NCBI RefSeq assembly: GCF_014349105.1
Contig: NZ_JACSJI010000021.1
Span: forward strand, 1-64,000
DNA: 64,000 nt
Direction of reading: 5' to 3'
From: Caulobacter sp. 17J80-11
GTDB taxonomy: Bacteria; Pseudomonadota; Alphaproteobacteria; Caulobacterales; Caulobacteraceae
Positions 47,534-57,442 of this stretch are shown in pieces. The position numbers and the translations under genes are program-made. Every line of letters begins with the position of its first letter. Within the stretch, counting starts at the first letter, position 1. Under the pieces are notes generated by a model. It searched no databases and was not told the DNA's origin. It saw only the letters and a program-made list of their open reading frames with translations.

Positions 47534-49146
47534 ATGGCCGACGTCCAGCCCCTCTCGCCGACGCGCCTGCGCCGCCTGTCCAAGCCGTGGACCGGGCTGC
47601 AATGGGGCGCGCTGGTCGCGGCGGTGCTGGCGATCACGCCCCTGGTCGCGGTGATCGCGCTGGCCGTGTTCGGCGGCGAGGCGCGCGCCAGCGCCCCTGA
47701 GCTGATCGCCCGCTACGCCCTCAACTCCGCCGTCCTGGCCGCCCTGGTCGCGCTTGGCGCCGGTTCGGCCGGCGCTCTGGCCGCCTGGCTGGTGGTGATG
47801 CACCGCTTCCCGGGGCGGAGCTTCTTCGCCTGGGCGCTGGCCCTGCCGCTGGCCGCGCCGGCCTTCCTGCTGGCCTACGCCTACGCCGACCTGTTCGACG
47901 CCGCCGGCCCGATCCGCACCGCCTTCCGCGCGGCGTTCGGAACCGAGCTGCCGCTGAACATGCGCAGCCTGCCGGGCGCCGCCTTCGTGCTGTCGGCGGC
48001 CTTCTATCCGTACGTCTACCTGACCGCGCGCACCGCCTTCGTGAACCAGTCGGTGGCGGCGCTGGAGGCGGCCCGGACCCTCGGCTGCTCGCTGCGCCAG
48101 GCCTTCTTCCGCGTGGCCCTGCCGCTGGCCCGCCCGGCCCTGGCCGCCGGCATGGCGCTGGCGGTGATGGAGACCCTGGCAGACTATGGCGCGGTCAACT
48201 TCCTCAGCGTGCAGACCCTGACCACCGGCGTGGTGCGGGCCTGGTCGGTGTTCGGCTCGACCGTCGCCGCCGCGCGCCTGTCCCTGCTGCTGATGGGCGC
48301 GGCCGCCGTCCTGCTGATGATCGAGCGGGCCAACCGCAAGGGCGCGGGCCACGACAGCGGCGCCGCCCGCTGGCGCGCCCTGCCGACCCTCGAGCTGAAG
48401 GGCGCGAGCGCCTGGGGCGCAAGCCTGTTCTGCCTGACCCTGCTGACGCTGGGCCTGCTGCTGCCGGCCGGCTGGCTGGCCTGGCGCGGTCTGTCGGCCG
48501 TGCCGGAGGCCCCGCGCCTGCTGCTGGCCGCCGCGCACTCGCTAAGCCTGTCCCTGGCCGGCGCGGCGGTCACGGTCGTGCTGGCCGCGGTGATCGCCTT
48601 CGGCGCGCGCGGCCACCCGCTGGCCCCGCGGCTCGCCAGCCTCGGCTACGCCACGCCCGGCGCGGTCATGGCCATCGGCCTGCTGGCTCCGGCCGGCTGG
48701 CTTTGGCGCGGCTTCGAGGGCGCGGTGTCGGGCTTCGGCGCGGGCGTGGGCCTGCTGCTCTACGCCTACGCCGCCCGCCTGATGGCCTCGGCGCTGGAGC
48801 CGATCGACGCCGGTCTGTCGCGGATCACGCCCTCCATGGGCCGGGCCGCCCGCACCCTGGGCGAGACGGAGACGGGCGCGGTGCGCCGCGTGCACCTGCC
48901 GATCGCCAAGGGCGCACTGCTGACCGCGGCTCTGCTGGTGTTCGTCGACGTGCTCAAGGAGCTGCCGGCGACCCTGATCCTGCGGCCCTTCAACTTCGAC
49001 ACCCTGGCCGTGCTGGCCGACAACTACGCCGCCGACGAGCGCCTGGCCCAGGCGGCCTGGCCCGCCCTGCTGATCCTGCTGGTCGCCATCGGCCCGGTGA
49101 TCGTCCTGACCCGCCGCGTGGCCCACTCGCGGCCCGGAGCCCCTTC

Positions 49147-49150
<4 letters not shown>
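47534..49150 (+). CDS. Ferric-iron ABC transporter permease (FbpB-like)
   Basis: 538 residues with about twelve membrane helices in two halves, as in SfuB/FbpB permeases. Each half has an EAA-type loop that contacts the ATPase (AALEAARTLGCSLRQAFFRVAL near residue 176 and PSMGRAARTLGETETGAVRRV near residue 435). It starts six bases after the binding protein and its stop overlaps the ATPase ATG (ATGA). Together the three genes make a complete importer. Confidence 0.93.
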
Positions 49151-50160
<1,010 letters not shown>

Positions 50161-50163
50161 GGT

Positions 50164-50185
50164 CCCTCTCCCGGTCGGGAGAGGG
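50164..50185. terminator. Hairpin after the iron transporter operon
   Basis: CCCTCTCCCG-GT-CGGGAGAGGG is a perfect 10-base stem with a 2-base loop starting three bases after the ATPase stop. There is no T-tract. It may also be part of the GC-rich repeat material that fills 50161-50350. Confidence 0.6.
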
Positions 50186-50327
50186 AGGGGCCCGCGCGGC
50201 GACAGCCGCGTGGGAGGGTGAGGGAAACGGGAGCGCACAGGACCTTGCGCCAAGGCCGCCGCCGTCCATAACCCCTCATCCTCCCGCGCTGACCTCCGCG
50301 CTACGCGCTCCGGTGCGCGGGCTCCGT

Positions 50328-50348
50328 CCTTCTCCCTCCGGGAGAAGG
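50328..50348. terminator. Hairpin after the VOC protein gene
   Basis: CCTTCTCCC-TCC-GGGAGAAGG has a 9-base stem and 3-base loop, 8 bases beyond the end of the minus-strand VOC gene. With the hairpin at 50164-50185 it brackets about 140 bases of repeat-like sequence (including TCCGCGCTACGCGCTCCGGTGCGCGG) between the convergent genes. No T-tract. Confidence 0.55.
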
Positions 50349-50356
50349 CGCAACCG

Positions 50357-50746
<390 letters not shown>

Positions 50747-50813
50747 GGGGCTCCCCCTTGCGGAAGAGCCCCATAGACCATGGTTCGCGGAACGGCGCGA
50801 GCGCCGCTCGGAT

Positions 50814-51893
50814 TTAGGCCGCGGCGCGCGCGTCGCGGGCGGCGGCGATGCGGGCGCGGGCGATTTCGCCGGCGATCTCGTGGGTCGGGCGCTTTTCGCC
50901 GACCGAACGCTGCAGGACTTCGTCCAGGGTGATCATCAGGCGGGCCAGCTTGCCCTCGACCCACTTCGGATCGTAGGCGCCGCCGGCCTTCAGCGCGTTG
51001 ATCTCGGCCGCCACGTTGATGATGCCGCCGCCGTTGACGACGTAGTCCGGCGCGTAGATCAGGCCCTGCTCGAACACCCGGCGGCCGATCTCGTGGCTGG
51101 CCAGCTGGTTGTTGGCGGCGCCGACGATGGCCTTGGCCTTCAGGCGCGGCAGGGTGTTTTCGTTGATCGCGCCGCCCAGCGCGCAGGGGGCGAAGATCTC
51201 GGCGTCGACGTCGAAGATCTCTTCCGGCTTCACGATGGTGGCGCCGGTCTTCTCGGCCACCGTTTTCAGGGTGGCTTCGTTGACGTCGGTGATCACCAGC
51301 TTGGCGCCGGCCGCGTGCAGCTTCTCGGCCAGGTAGCCGCCGACGTGGCCCACGCCCTGAACGGCGACGGTCACGCCCGACAGGTCGGTGGCGTTCCACA
51401 GGCGCTTGGCGACCAGCATGGCGCCACGGAAGACGCCTTCGGCGGTCGTCGGGCTCGGGTCGCCGGAGCTGGCCGGGGTGCCTTCCAGGCCGGCCACGTA
51501 CTTGGTGGTGCGGCGGGCCGAGGCCAGGTCGGCCGGCGAGATGCCGACATCCTCAGCGGTCCAGTAGGCGCCGCCCAGGCTGTCGACCATGCGGCCGAAG
51601 GCTTCGAACAGGGCCGGCGACTTCTGGGTGCGGCTGTCGCCGATGATCACCGCCTTGCCGCCGCCGAGCTCGAGGTCGGCCACGGCGTTCTTGTAGGACA
51701 TGCCCCAGGAGAGCTTCAGCACGTCGTCCAGCGCGGCTTCGGCGCTGGCGTAGGGCCACATGCGGCAGCCGCCGCAGGCCGGGCCGCGCGCGGTGGAGTG
51801 CACCGCGATGATCGCCTTGAGGCCGGTTTTTTCGTCGTAGAACGAGTGTACGCCTTCGTGATTCTCGAAAGCGGGGGAATCGAACAGGGTCAT
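50814..51893 (-). CDS. Leucine/valine/phenylalanine dehydrogenase (Glu/Leu/Phe/Val family)
   Basis: 359 residues, the length of leucine and phenylalanine dehydrogenases. It would deaminate a branched-chain or aromatic amino acid oxidatively with NAD+. Substrate-binding residues GPACGGCRMWPYASAEAAL and the catalytic Lys in DLELGGGKAVIIGD near residue 80 are visible, followed by the Rossmann motif VAVQGVGHVGGYLAEKL. PCALGGAINENTLPRLKAKA and NGGGIINVAAE close the active site. Which amino acid is used cannot be told from sequence alone. Confidence 0.92.
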   Translation of the reverse strand: MTLFDSPAFENHEGVHSFYDEKTGLKAIIAVHSTARGPACGGCRMWPYASAEAALDDVLKLSWGMSYKNAVADLELGGGKAVIIGDSRTQKSPALFEAFGRMVDSLGGAYWTAEDVGISPADLASARRTTKYVAGLEGTPASSGDPSPTTAEGVFRGAMLVAKRLWNATDLSGVTVAVQGVGHVGGYLAEKLHAAGAKLVITDVNEATLKTVAEKTGATIVKPEEIFDVDAEIFAPCALGGAINENTLPRLKAKAIVGAANNQLASHEIGRRVFEQGLIYAPDYVVNGGGIINVAAEINALKAGGAYDPKWVEGKLARLMITLDEVLQRSVGEKRPTHEIAGEIARARIAAARDARAAA

Positions 51894-51979
51894 TTCCGGC
51901 TGCCTCGGGCAGAGTGGAACGAATTTGCGCGGGGGTTACGCTGTCACAGCGAGGCCCGCAAGCCGCGCTCGTCGACTAA

Positions 51980-52987
51980 TCAGCGAAAAGTTGGGCCGTT
52001 CGGGGGCGTGGGCGCGCCGGGAATGGCGGGCGCCCCGGACAGCAGCGGGGCGGCCGGATCACGCAGGAAGCCGACCACGTCGCGCCAGACGGTCTCGGCC
52101 TGATAGTCGCGCAGCAAGACGTGCCAACCGTTTGCGTAATACGCCGAGCGGTCGGTAGGCTTCAGCTGGTGCGCCGCCTGGAAGGTGGGCTGGTGCGGAA
52201 TGATCTCGTCGTGCTCGCCGTAGAGATAGGCCACGGGTGCGCGCACGTAGCGCAGGCTCGCGCGGGCCTGCTCCATCAGGTTCATCAGGCCGTAGACCGC
52301 GTCCGGCCGCGTACCCCAGATCATCAGCGGGTCGCGGCCCATGCGGCGCAGCTCCGGCATGTTGTCGGAGGCCACGATTCGCCGGGCGAAGGTTTGCGGC
52401 GGCTCGATCGCCTGGTCCCCGACCGTGTGGGCCGCGAACCAGACGGCGACGCGGTTGATCACCGGCTGGGCCGACCAGCCCCAGATCGCGGGGGCCAGCA
52501 GCACCAGCCGGTCGGCGTCGGGCGGCCGGTCGGCGAAGGCGGTGATGGCCACCGCCCCGCCCATGCTCTCGCCGGCGACCGCGATGGTGGCGTGCGGGTG
52601 GCGCTTGCGCAGCAGGCCGCACAGGGTGCGCAGATCTTCGGCCATCAGGGCCCGGCCGCCCCAGACGCCGCGGTCCGGCGCCCGGCCGAAGCCGCGCTGG
52701 TCGTAGGCGTAGGTCGTGATCCCCTGCTTGGCCCACCACGGCCCGGCCATCCAGAAGGCGGCGGCGTAGTCGTTCATGCCGTGCAGGCCGACGATCACCG
52801 CCCAGGGCTCGCCCTCGGCCGCCCAGGTGCGCAGCGGCAGGCGCGCGCCGTCGAAACTGACGAAGGTCCGCGGCTCCAGCCGCGCCCCGTCGAATCCCGG
52901 CGGAGGCTGCCGGGCTGACTGCACCATGGGCGCGCAGGCCGTCAGGGCCGACGCGCCCGCCAACATCGCGAGCCGGCGCGTAATCAT
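51980..52987 (-). CDS. Alpha/beta-hydrolase lipoprotein (lysophospholipase/monoacylglycerol lipase-like)
   Basis: 335 residues. N-terminus MITRRLAMLAGASALTAC is a lipoprotein signal (Cys18). The hydrolase domain has the oxyanion motif LHGMNDYA, the nucleophile elbow AVAGESMGGAVA with Ser near residue 142, Asp in YLYGEHDEIIP and His in GWHVLLRD. It resembles serine aminopeptidase S33/lysophospholipase enzymes. A Pro-rich tail ends the protein. Its ATG overlaps the stop of the UDG-family gene upstream (ATGA), placing it last in a four-gene minus-strand operon. Confidence 0.9.
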   Translation of the reverse strand: MITRRLAMLAGASALTACAPMVQSARQPPPGFDGARLEPRTFVSFDGARLPLRTWAAEGEPWAVIVGLHGMNDYAAAFWMAGPWWAKQGITTYAYDQRGFGRAPDRGVWGGRALMAEDLRTLCGLLRKRHPHATIAVAGESMGGAVAITAFADRPPDADRLVLLAPAIWGWSAQPVINRVAVWFAAHTVGDQAIEPPQTFARRIVASDNMPELRRMGRDPLMIWGTRPDAVYGLMNLMEQARASLRYVRAPVAYLYGEHDEIIPHQPTFQAAHQLKPTDRSAYYANGWHVLLRDYQAETVWRDVVGFLRDPAAPLLSGAPAIPGAPTPPNGPTFR

Positions 52988-53564
52988 GTGGTCAAGATAC
53001 CGCTCACCCTTGCTCTCAGGTAAGGCACGATCTCGCGATCAAACCATGGGTTTTTCTTGAGCCAGCTGGTGTTGCGCCAGGACGGATGCGGCAGCGGCAC
53101 CACGCCGGGCGCGTACTCACGCCAGGCCCGCACGGTCTCGGTCATGTTGGCCTTGGCGGTCGGTCCCAGCGCCCAGACCTGGGCGTGCCACCCCACCAAC
53201 AGGGTCAACTCGACCTCCTTCAGCTCGGACAGCAAGCGCTTGCGCCACAGCTCGGCGCAACGCTTGGGCGGGGGATAATCCCCACCAGCCGGGTTCGTTC
53301 CTGGAAAGCAGAAGGCCATGGCCGCCACGCCGATGCGCGGGTCGCCGTAGAAGGTCTCGGAATCCACGCCGAGCCAGTCGCGCAGGCGGTCGCCGGACGG
53401 GTCGGTGAACGGCTGGCCGCTCTCGTGCACGCGCCGTCCCGGGGCCTGGCCGCAGACCAGCAGGCGCGTCTGGCGCGAGACCATCACCACCGGGCGCGGC
53501 TCGTGCCCGAACTCCCCGGCGCAGGCGCGGCAGGCCGAGATCTCCTTCAGCACCTGCTCCAGGC

Positions 53565-53568
<4 letters not shown>
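52984..53568 (-). CDS. Uracil-DNA glycosylase family protein (second UDG in the window)
   Basis: 194 residues. The UDG fold is recognised from motif I LLVCGQAPGRRVHESGQPF near residue 36 and motif III PLPHPSWRN near residue 165, with the strand LTLLVGWHAQVWALG between. A CRAC pair at residues 13-16 and further Cys in LLVCGQ, AFCFPG and KRCAEL might bind an Fe-S cluster. It lacks the KRRIH insert of UdgX. Substrate base is not known. ATGA overlaps link it to the DUF1232 gene before and the hydrolase after. Confidence 0.85.
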
Positions 53569-53820
<252 letters not shown>

Positions 53821-53843
<23 letters not shown>

Positions 53844-54102
53844 CGGGTCCTTGCTCCGTCGCTTCGGGCGCCCGCAGGCGGTAAACGCCCTTGAAGGTCT
53901 CGGGGTCCGTCGGCTTGCCCTTGCGGGTGATCACGAGGCGCCCCTGGCGCGCCAGGCCCACGGCGGTGGAGCGCACCTGCGGCAGGATCCGCCGCCAGCC
54001 CTCGGGGTCGACCGCCTTGGCGACGTCCTCCGGGCCCACGGTCTTGCCGGCGCCCTTGGCGTCCAGCAGTTCGAAAATGGTGTCCTCGACGGATCGGGTC
54101 AT
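53821..54102 (-). CDS. DUF3253 family protein
   Basis: 93 residues. The sequence ETAVED-like start (SVEDTIFELLDAKGAGKTVG), VAKAVDPEGWRRILPQVRSTA and LARQGRLVITRKGKPTDPET fit the DUF3253 winged-helix-like family of unknown function. The frame is open to 54354, but the ATG at 54102 starts the conserved part. It is the first gene of the operon with DUF1232, UDG-family and hydrolase genes, and is divergent from a thioesterase gene 60 bases away. Confidence 0.85.
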
Positions 54103-54162
54103 GACGGGCGGCTCGCGACGGAATATGTGAACGGCGGTAAGCTGAAGGAAGTGGAGCGTTTC

Positions 54163-54612
54163 ATGGCCGACGAAGCCCCGCCCAGGGTGGTCACCGTGAC
54201 GGAGGGCGAGTTCGCCGGCTGGCGGTACTTCGACACCCACGAAACCTTCGACAGCCTGATCGGGCCCTTCTTCTTCCGGAAGGACGAGGACGGCAAGGCC
54301 CGCTGCGCCTTCCGCGCCGAGCAGAAGCACATGAACTCGGGCCAGCGCATGCACGGCGGCTGCCTGATGACCTTCGCGGACATCGCCCTGTTCATGCTGG
54401 CCTACGAGGAGATGGAGGGCAGCCGCGGGGTCACCGTGCAGCTCGACTCCACCTTCCTCGACGCGGCCTACGTCGGCGACCTGGTCGAGGCCACCGGCGA
54501 GGTCACCCGCGCCGGCCGCTCGCTGATCTTCGTCCGCGGCCAGATCACCGCCGGCGAGCGGCTCTTGTTCACCTTCTCGGGCGTGATCCGGAAATTCCGG
54601 CCGAAGGACTGA
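54163..54612 (+). CDS. PaaI-type hotdog thioesterase
   Basis: 149 residues, a single hotdog domain. HMNSGQRMHGGCLMTFADIA near residue 55 is the PaaI-type signature, with the conserved Asn, His-Gly-Gly and the helix that holds the catalytic acid. It probably hydrolyses an acyl-CoA; substrate unknown. AAGGAAGTGGAG ends 7 bases before this ATG and decides the start, though the frame is open further upstream. It stands alone. Confidence 0.88.
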   Translation: MADEAPPRVVTVTEGEFAGWRYFDTHETFDSLIGPFFFRKDEDGKARCAFRAEQKHMNSGQRMHGGCLMTFADIALFMLAYEEMEGSRGVTVQLDSTFLDAAYVGDLVEATGEVTRAGRSLIFVRGQITAGERLLFTFSGVIRKFRPKD

Positions 54613-54619
54613 GCCTGGC

Positions 54620-55306
54620 CTACTCCGCCGTGGTCGCGCCCCCCGCCTCGAAGGCCTGGGTGCGGCGGTTCAGGTTGCGCCGCCGCTCGCCGCCCGCCAC
54701 GGCCGCCGGCCGCTCGCGCATGGCCGCGTACCAGCGCTGGACGTTGGCCAGCGTCTCGGGCGGCTGGAACTTGATCAGCCGGGCGAAGTCCAGGCCGGTG
54801 ACCGCGACCAGGTCGGCCATGGTGAAGCGGTCAGCGACGATGAACTCACGGCCCTCCAGCTGGCGGTCTAGCGCCTTCAGGAAACGCCCGGCCATGGTCT
54901 GGTTGTACTCGCCCACCGCCGGCACGGGGCTCTCCAGGGCGGCGAAGGCCGGGTGCGTGTGCCGGGTGGCCAGCATCAGCGGGTTGGCCAGGTAGATCTC
55001 GCAGCGGCGGGTCCACATCTCTATCTGCGCCGTCTCCCTGGGATCGCGCCCGAACAGGTTCGGCTGGGGATACAGCGCCTCGAGATAGCGGCAGATGGCG
55101 ACCGACTCGGTGATGCAGGTCTGGTCGTCGATTTCCAGCGCCGGCACGTGCGAGAGGCCGGCCTTGCTCCGGTACTCCGGCGACTTGTGCTCGCCGGTCA
55201 GGATGTCGACCGAGACGATCTCGATCTCGTCCTCGATGCCCTTCTCGGCCATGAACCAGCGTACGCGGCGCGGATTGGGCGCACGGGGGAAATCGTAGAG
55301 CTTCAA
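54620..55306 (-). CDS. Glutathione S-transferase
   Basis: 228 residues from a TTG start supported by GGGAGG five bases upstream. The N-terminal thioredoxin-like domain starts KLYDFPRAPNPRRVRWFMAEKG and has the cis-Pro motif HVPALEI and the glutathione-binding CITESVAICRYLE. The C-terminal helical domain includes FIVADRFTMADLVAVTGLDF, with the N-capping box of GSTs. Neither Ser nor Cys is evident at the usual catalytic position, which holds Pro/Asn. Role in detoxification is inferred. Confidence 0.92.
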   Translation of the reverse strand: MKLYDFPRAPNPRRVRWFMAEKGIEDEIEIVSVDILTGEHKSPEYRSKAGLSHVPALEIDDQTCITESVAICRYLEALYPQPNLFGRDPRETAQIEMWTRRCEIYLANPLMLATRHTHPAFAALESPVPAVGEYNQTMAGRFLKALDRQLEGREFIVADRFTMADLVAVTGLDFARLIKFQPPETLANVQRWYAAMRERPAAVAGGERRRNLNRRTQAFEAGGATTAE

Positions 55307-55454
55307 GGCGGCCTCCCGGGTCTCTTTTGGAAACCTTACGAGCGCGTTCGGGCGCTGGCTAGCGGGAGCGAACAGGCTCGGCCGGTCCGGCGGATGACGA
55401 CGTTCGCCGAACAGGCACGAGGGCGCACGAAAGTGGCGGCCGAGGGGGCATTCC

Positions 55455-55574
55455 ATGAGCGCGGACGACGCCGTCTCCGTTTCGGCCACAGGGACCAACG
55501 ATGAGCAGGCCGCCGCAGCCCTGGCCCGGGCCCCGGCCGGCACGCCGAACGCCGGAGATTTCAAGCGCCGCTAG
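55455..55574 (+). CDS. Possible 39-residue small protein
   Basis: A short frame starting ATG AGC with GAGGGG seven bases upstream and GC-rich third positions, ending TAG. The product is Ala-rich and hydrophilic (MSADDAVSVSATGTNDEQ at the start, GDFKRR at the end), without signal or membrane segment. Its last four bases overlap the end of the convergent vsr gene. It resembles nothing that I recognise; only the ribosome site and codon character support it. Confidence 0.35.
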   Translation: MSADDAVSVSATGTNDEQAAAALARAPAGTPNAGDFKRR

Positions 55575-55978
55575 CCGAGCTCGCGCTTCAGCCGCGCCTC
55601 CAGCGCGGACGTGTCGCGTAGTTCGCATTCCCAGACGGTGAGCGGGCGCCAGCCCTGGGCTGTCAGCGCGGCCTGGGCCTCGGCGTCACGGGCGCGGTTG
55701 CGGGCGATCTTGGCGGTCCAGTAGTCGGCGTTGGCCTTCGGCTGACGCGCGCCGCGCGGGCAGTCGTGGCCGTGCCAGAAGCACCCGTGGACGAACAGGG
55801 CGACCTTACGCCCGGGAAACACCACGTCGGGCGAACCGGGCAGGTCGCGCCGGTGCAGGCGATAGCGATAGCCCAGCCGGGTGAGCGCCTTGCGGACCTT
55901 CAGCTCAGGACCGGTGTTCTTCTGCTTCACGCGCCCCATCACTTCGGAGCGCTTGGCCGGGGAGAATACGTCCGTCAT
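55571..55978 (-). CDS. vsr: Very short patch repair endonuclease Vsr
   Basis: 135 residues. Vsr nicks DNA 5' of the T in T:G mismatches that arise by deamination of 5-methylcytosine. The catalytic residues match E. coli numbering: Asp51 in GSPDVVFPG and His69 in FVHGCFWHGHDCPRG, with zinc Cys66 and Cys73. The N-terminus SPAKRSEVMGRVKQKNTGPE is the family signature. No cytosine methyltransferase gene is next to it, which is unusual. The ATG at 55978 begins the domain; the frame is open to 56059 through repeat sequence. Confidence 0.94.
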   Translation of the reverse strand: MTDVFSPAKRSEVMGRVKQKNTGPELKVRKALTRLGYRYRLHRRDLPGSPDVVFPGRKVALFVHGCFWHGHDCPRGARQPKANADYWTAKIARNRARDAEAQAALTAQGWRPLTVWECELRDTSALEARLKRELG

Positions 55979-55984
55979 CCCCCT

Positions 55985-56160
55985 CTCCTCCCCTGCAAGC
56001 GAAGCGCCGCGGGGGAGGGGGACCACGCGTAGCGTGGTGGAGGGGGCGAACCGGCGCAAATTGAGGGCGATCTCATCTCAACACCTCGCGGCGGCGGACG
56101 CCCCCTCCACCGCTTCGCGGTCCCCCTCCCCCGTTCCGCTGCGCTTCACGGGGGAGGAGA
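55985..56160. repeat. Intergenic imperfect inverted-repeat element, family C
   Basis: The left part (about 55985-56047) and right part (about 56098-56160) are imperfect reverse complements some 60 bases long, each made of GGGGGAGGGGGACC-type blocks joined to small hairpins (ACCACGCGTAGCGTGGT on the left, CACCGCTTCGCGGT on the right). It fills the gap between the start of vsr and the end of the peroxiredoxin gene. The smaller hairpin at 61370-61400 looks related. Confidence 0.75.
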
Positions 56161-56166
56161 ATTTCC

Positions 56167-56649
56167 TCAGAGCTGGCCCAGCACGTGCTCGGCCGAGGAG
56201 ACGCGGAATTCGCCCGGGGCCTCGACGTTCAGCTTCTCGACCACGCCGTTCTTCACCAGCATGGCGTAGCGCTGCGAGCGCTCGCCCATGCCGAACTTGG
56301 AGGCGTCCATGGCCAGGCCGAGCTTCTTGGTGAAGTCGCCGTTGCCGTCGGCCAGCATCAGCACGTCCTCGCCCGTGCCGGCGTTCTCGCCCCAGGCGCC
56401 CATGACGAAGGCGTCGTTGACCGACAGGCAGGCGATGGCGTCGACGCCCTTGGCCTTCAGGTCGGCGGCGCTGTCGACGAAGCCCGGCAGGTGGCGGGCC
56501 GAGCAGGTCGGCGTGAAGGCGCCGGGAACGGCGAACAGCACGACGGTCTTGTCCTTGAACACCTCGTCGGTGGTCATCGGCTTGGGACCTTCGCCCGTCA
56601 TGGTCATGAAGGTCGCCTCAGGGAGCTTGTCGCCTTCTTTGATGGTCAT
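56167..56649 (-). CDS. Peroxiredoxin (Prx5/AhpE-like thioredoxin-fold peroxidase)
   Basis: 160 residues. The peroxidatic Cys is in FAVPGAFTPTCSARHLPGF near residue 49, the PxxxTxxC signature of the Prx5 group. VDAIACLSVNDAFVMGAWGE and the region around KFGMGERSQRYAMLV complete the fold. It reduces hydrogen and organic peroxides in the cytoplasm with thioredoxin, glutathione or glutaredoxin. The ATG at 56649 opens the conserved sequence. It is divergent from the YqgE gene. Confidence 0.94.
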   Translation of the reverse strand: MTIKEGDKLPEATFMTMTGEGPKPMTTDEVFKDKTVVLFAVPGAFTPTCSARHLPGFVDSAADLKAKGVDAIACLSVNDAFVMGAWGENAGTGEDVLMLADGNGDFTKKLGLAMDASKFGMGERSQRYAMLVKNGVVEKLNVEAPGEFRVSSAEHVLGQL

Positions 56650-56767
56650 AGCAGTTCTCCTGGCGGGGCCGCGGGCGCGTCCCGGTCGGGCAGTGAGATA
56701 ACGGCGCCCGCTCCCGCCGCCAAGCGGGCGGCCTTGCATGGGTTAACGCCTGGGATGATGATGAGCC

Positions 56768-57352
56768 ATGACTGAGCCCGCGCCTGACGAGATCGAGTCC
56801 CTGGCCGGACGCCTGCTGATCGCCATGCCGGGCATCAGCGATCCCCGCTTCGAACGCGCGGTGGTCCTGGTCTGCATCCACTCCGCACAGCACGCCATGG
56901 GCGTGCGGGTGAACAAGCCGGTGGAGGACACCACGGTCGGCGCCGTGCTCACCCGCCTCGACGTCGGCGGCGCGCCGCGCAACCCGCACCAGCTTGTGCT
57001 GGCCGGCGGCCCGGTCGAGACCGAGCGCGGCTTCGTCCTGCACTCCGACGACTACGAGATCCCCGGCTCGACCATGCAGATCGGCGAGGGCCTGAGGCTG
57101 ACCGCCACCCGCGAGGTGCTGCAGGCCCTGGCCGACCCGGCCGTGGCGCCCAAGCGCTCGATGCTGGCCCTGGGCTACGCCGGCTGGGGGCCTGGCCAGC
57201 TGGAGACGGAGCTGCGCGAAAACGTCTGGCTGACCGCGCCGCTGGACCTCGACCTGCTGTTCGACGAGGACCACGACGGCAAGTGGAGCCGGGCGCTGGC
57301 GCGCATGGGCATCAGCTCCTCGCATCTGTCGGGTCAGACCGGGCGGGCGTGA
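56768..57352 (+). CDS. YqgE/AlgH family protein
   Basis: 194 residues. The DUF179 signature starts LAGRLLIAMPGISDPRFERA and continues GVRVNKPVEDTTVG and LVLAGGPVETERGFVLHS. The C-terminal part includes MLALGYAGWGPGQLETEL. The family is cytoplasmic with no established biochemical function, despite the AlgH name. It stands between the divergent peroxiredoxin gene and the pentapeptide gene, with 90 bases to the latter. Confidence 0.94.
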   Translation: MTEPAPDEIESLAGRLLIAMPGISDPRFERAVVLVCIHSAQHAMGVRVNKPVEDTTVGAVLTRLDVGGAPRNPHQLVLAGGPVETERGFVLHSDDYEIPGSTMQIGEGLRLTATREVLQALADPAVAPKRSMLALGYAGWGPGQLETELRENVWLTAPLDLDLLFDEDHDGKWSRALARMGISSSHLSGQTGRA

Positions 57353-57442
57353 GCGCCTCATCCCAAGCGGAAGAACGACGTTCTTGGCGCGCGCCGGTCC
57401 TCCGGTCTAGGCTCGCCCGCGAGGGCTGAGCGGGGGGAAGAC

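Noticed and set aside
50161-50350. CRISPR-like or RNA gene in the GC-rich gap after the iron transporter
   Set aside because: The hairpins are not evenly spaced direct repeats, and no tRNA or riboswitch pattern is visible; repeat and terminator material explains them.
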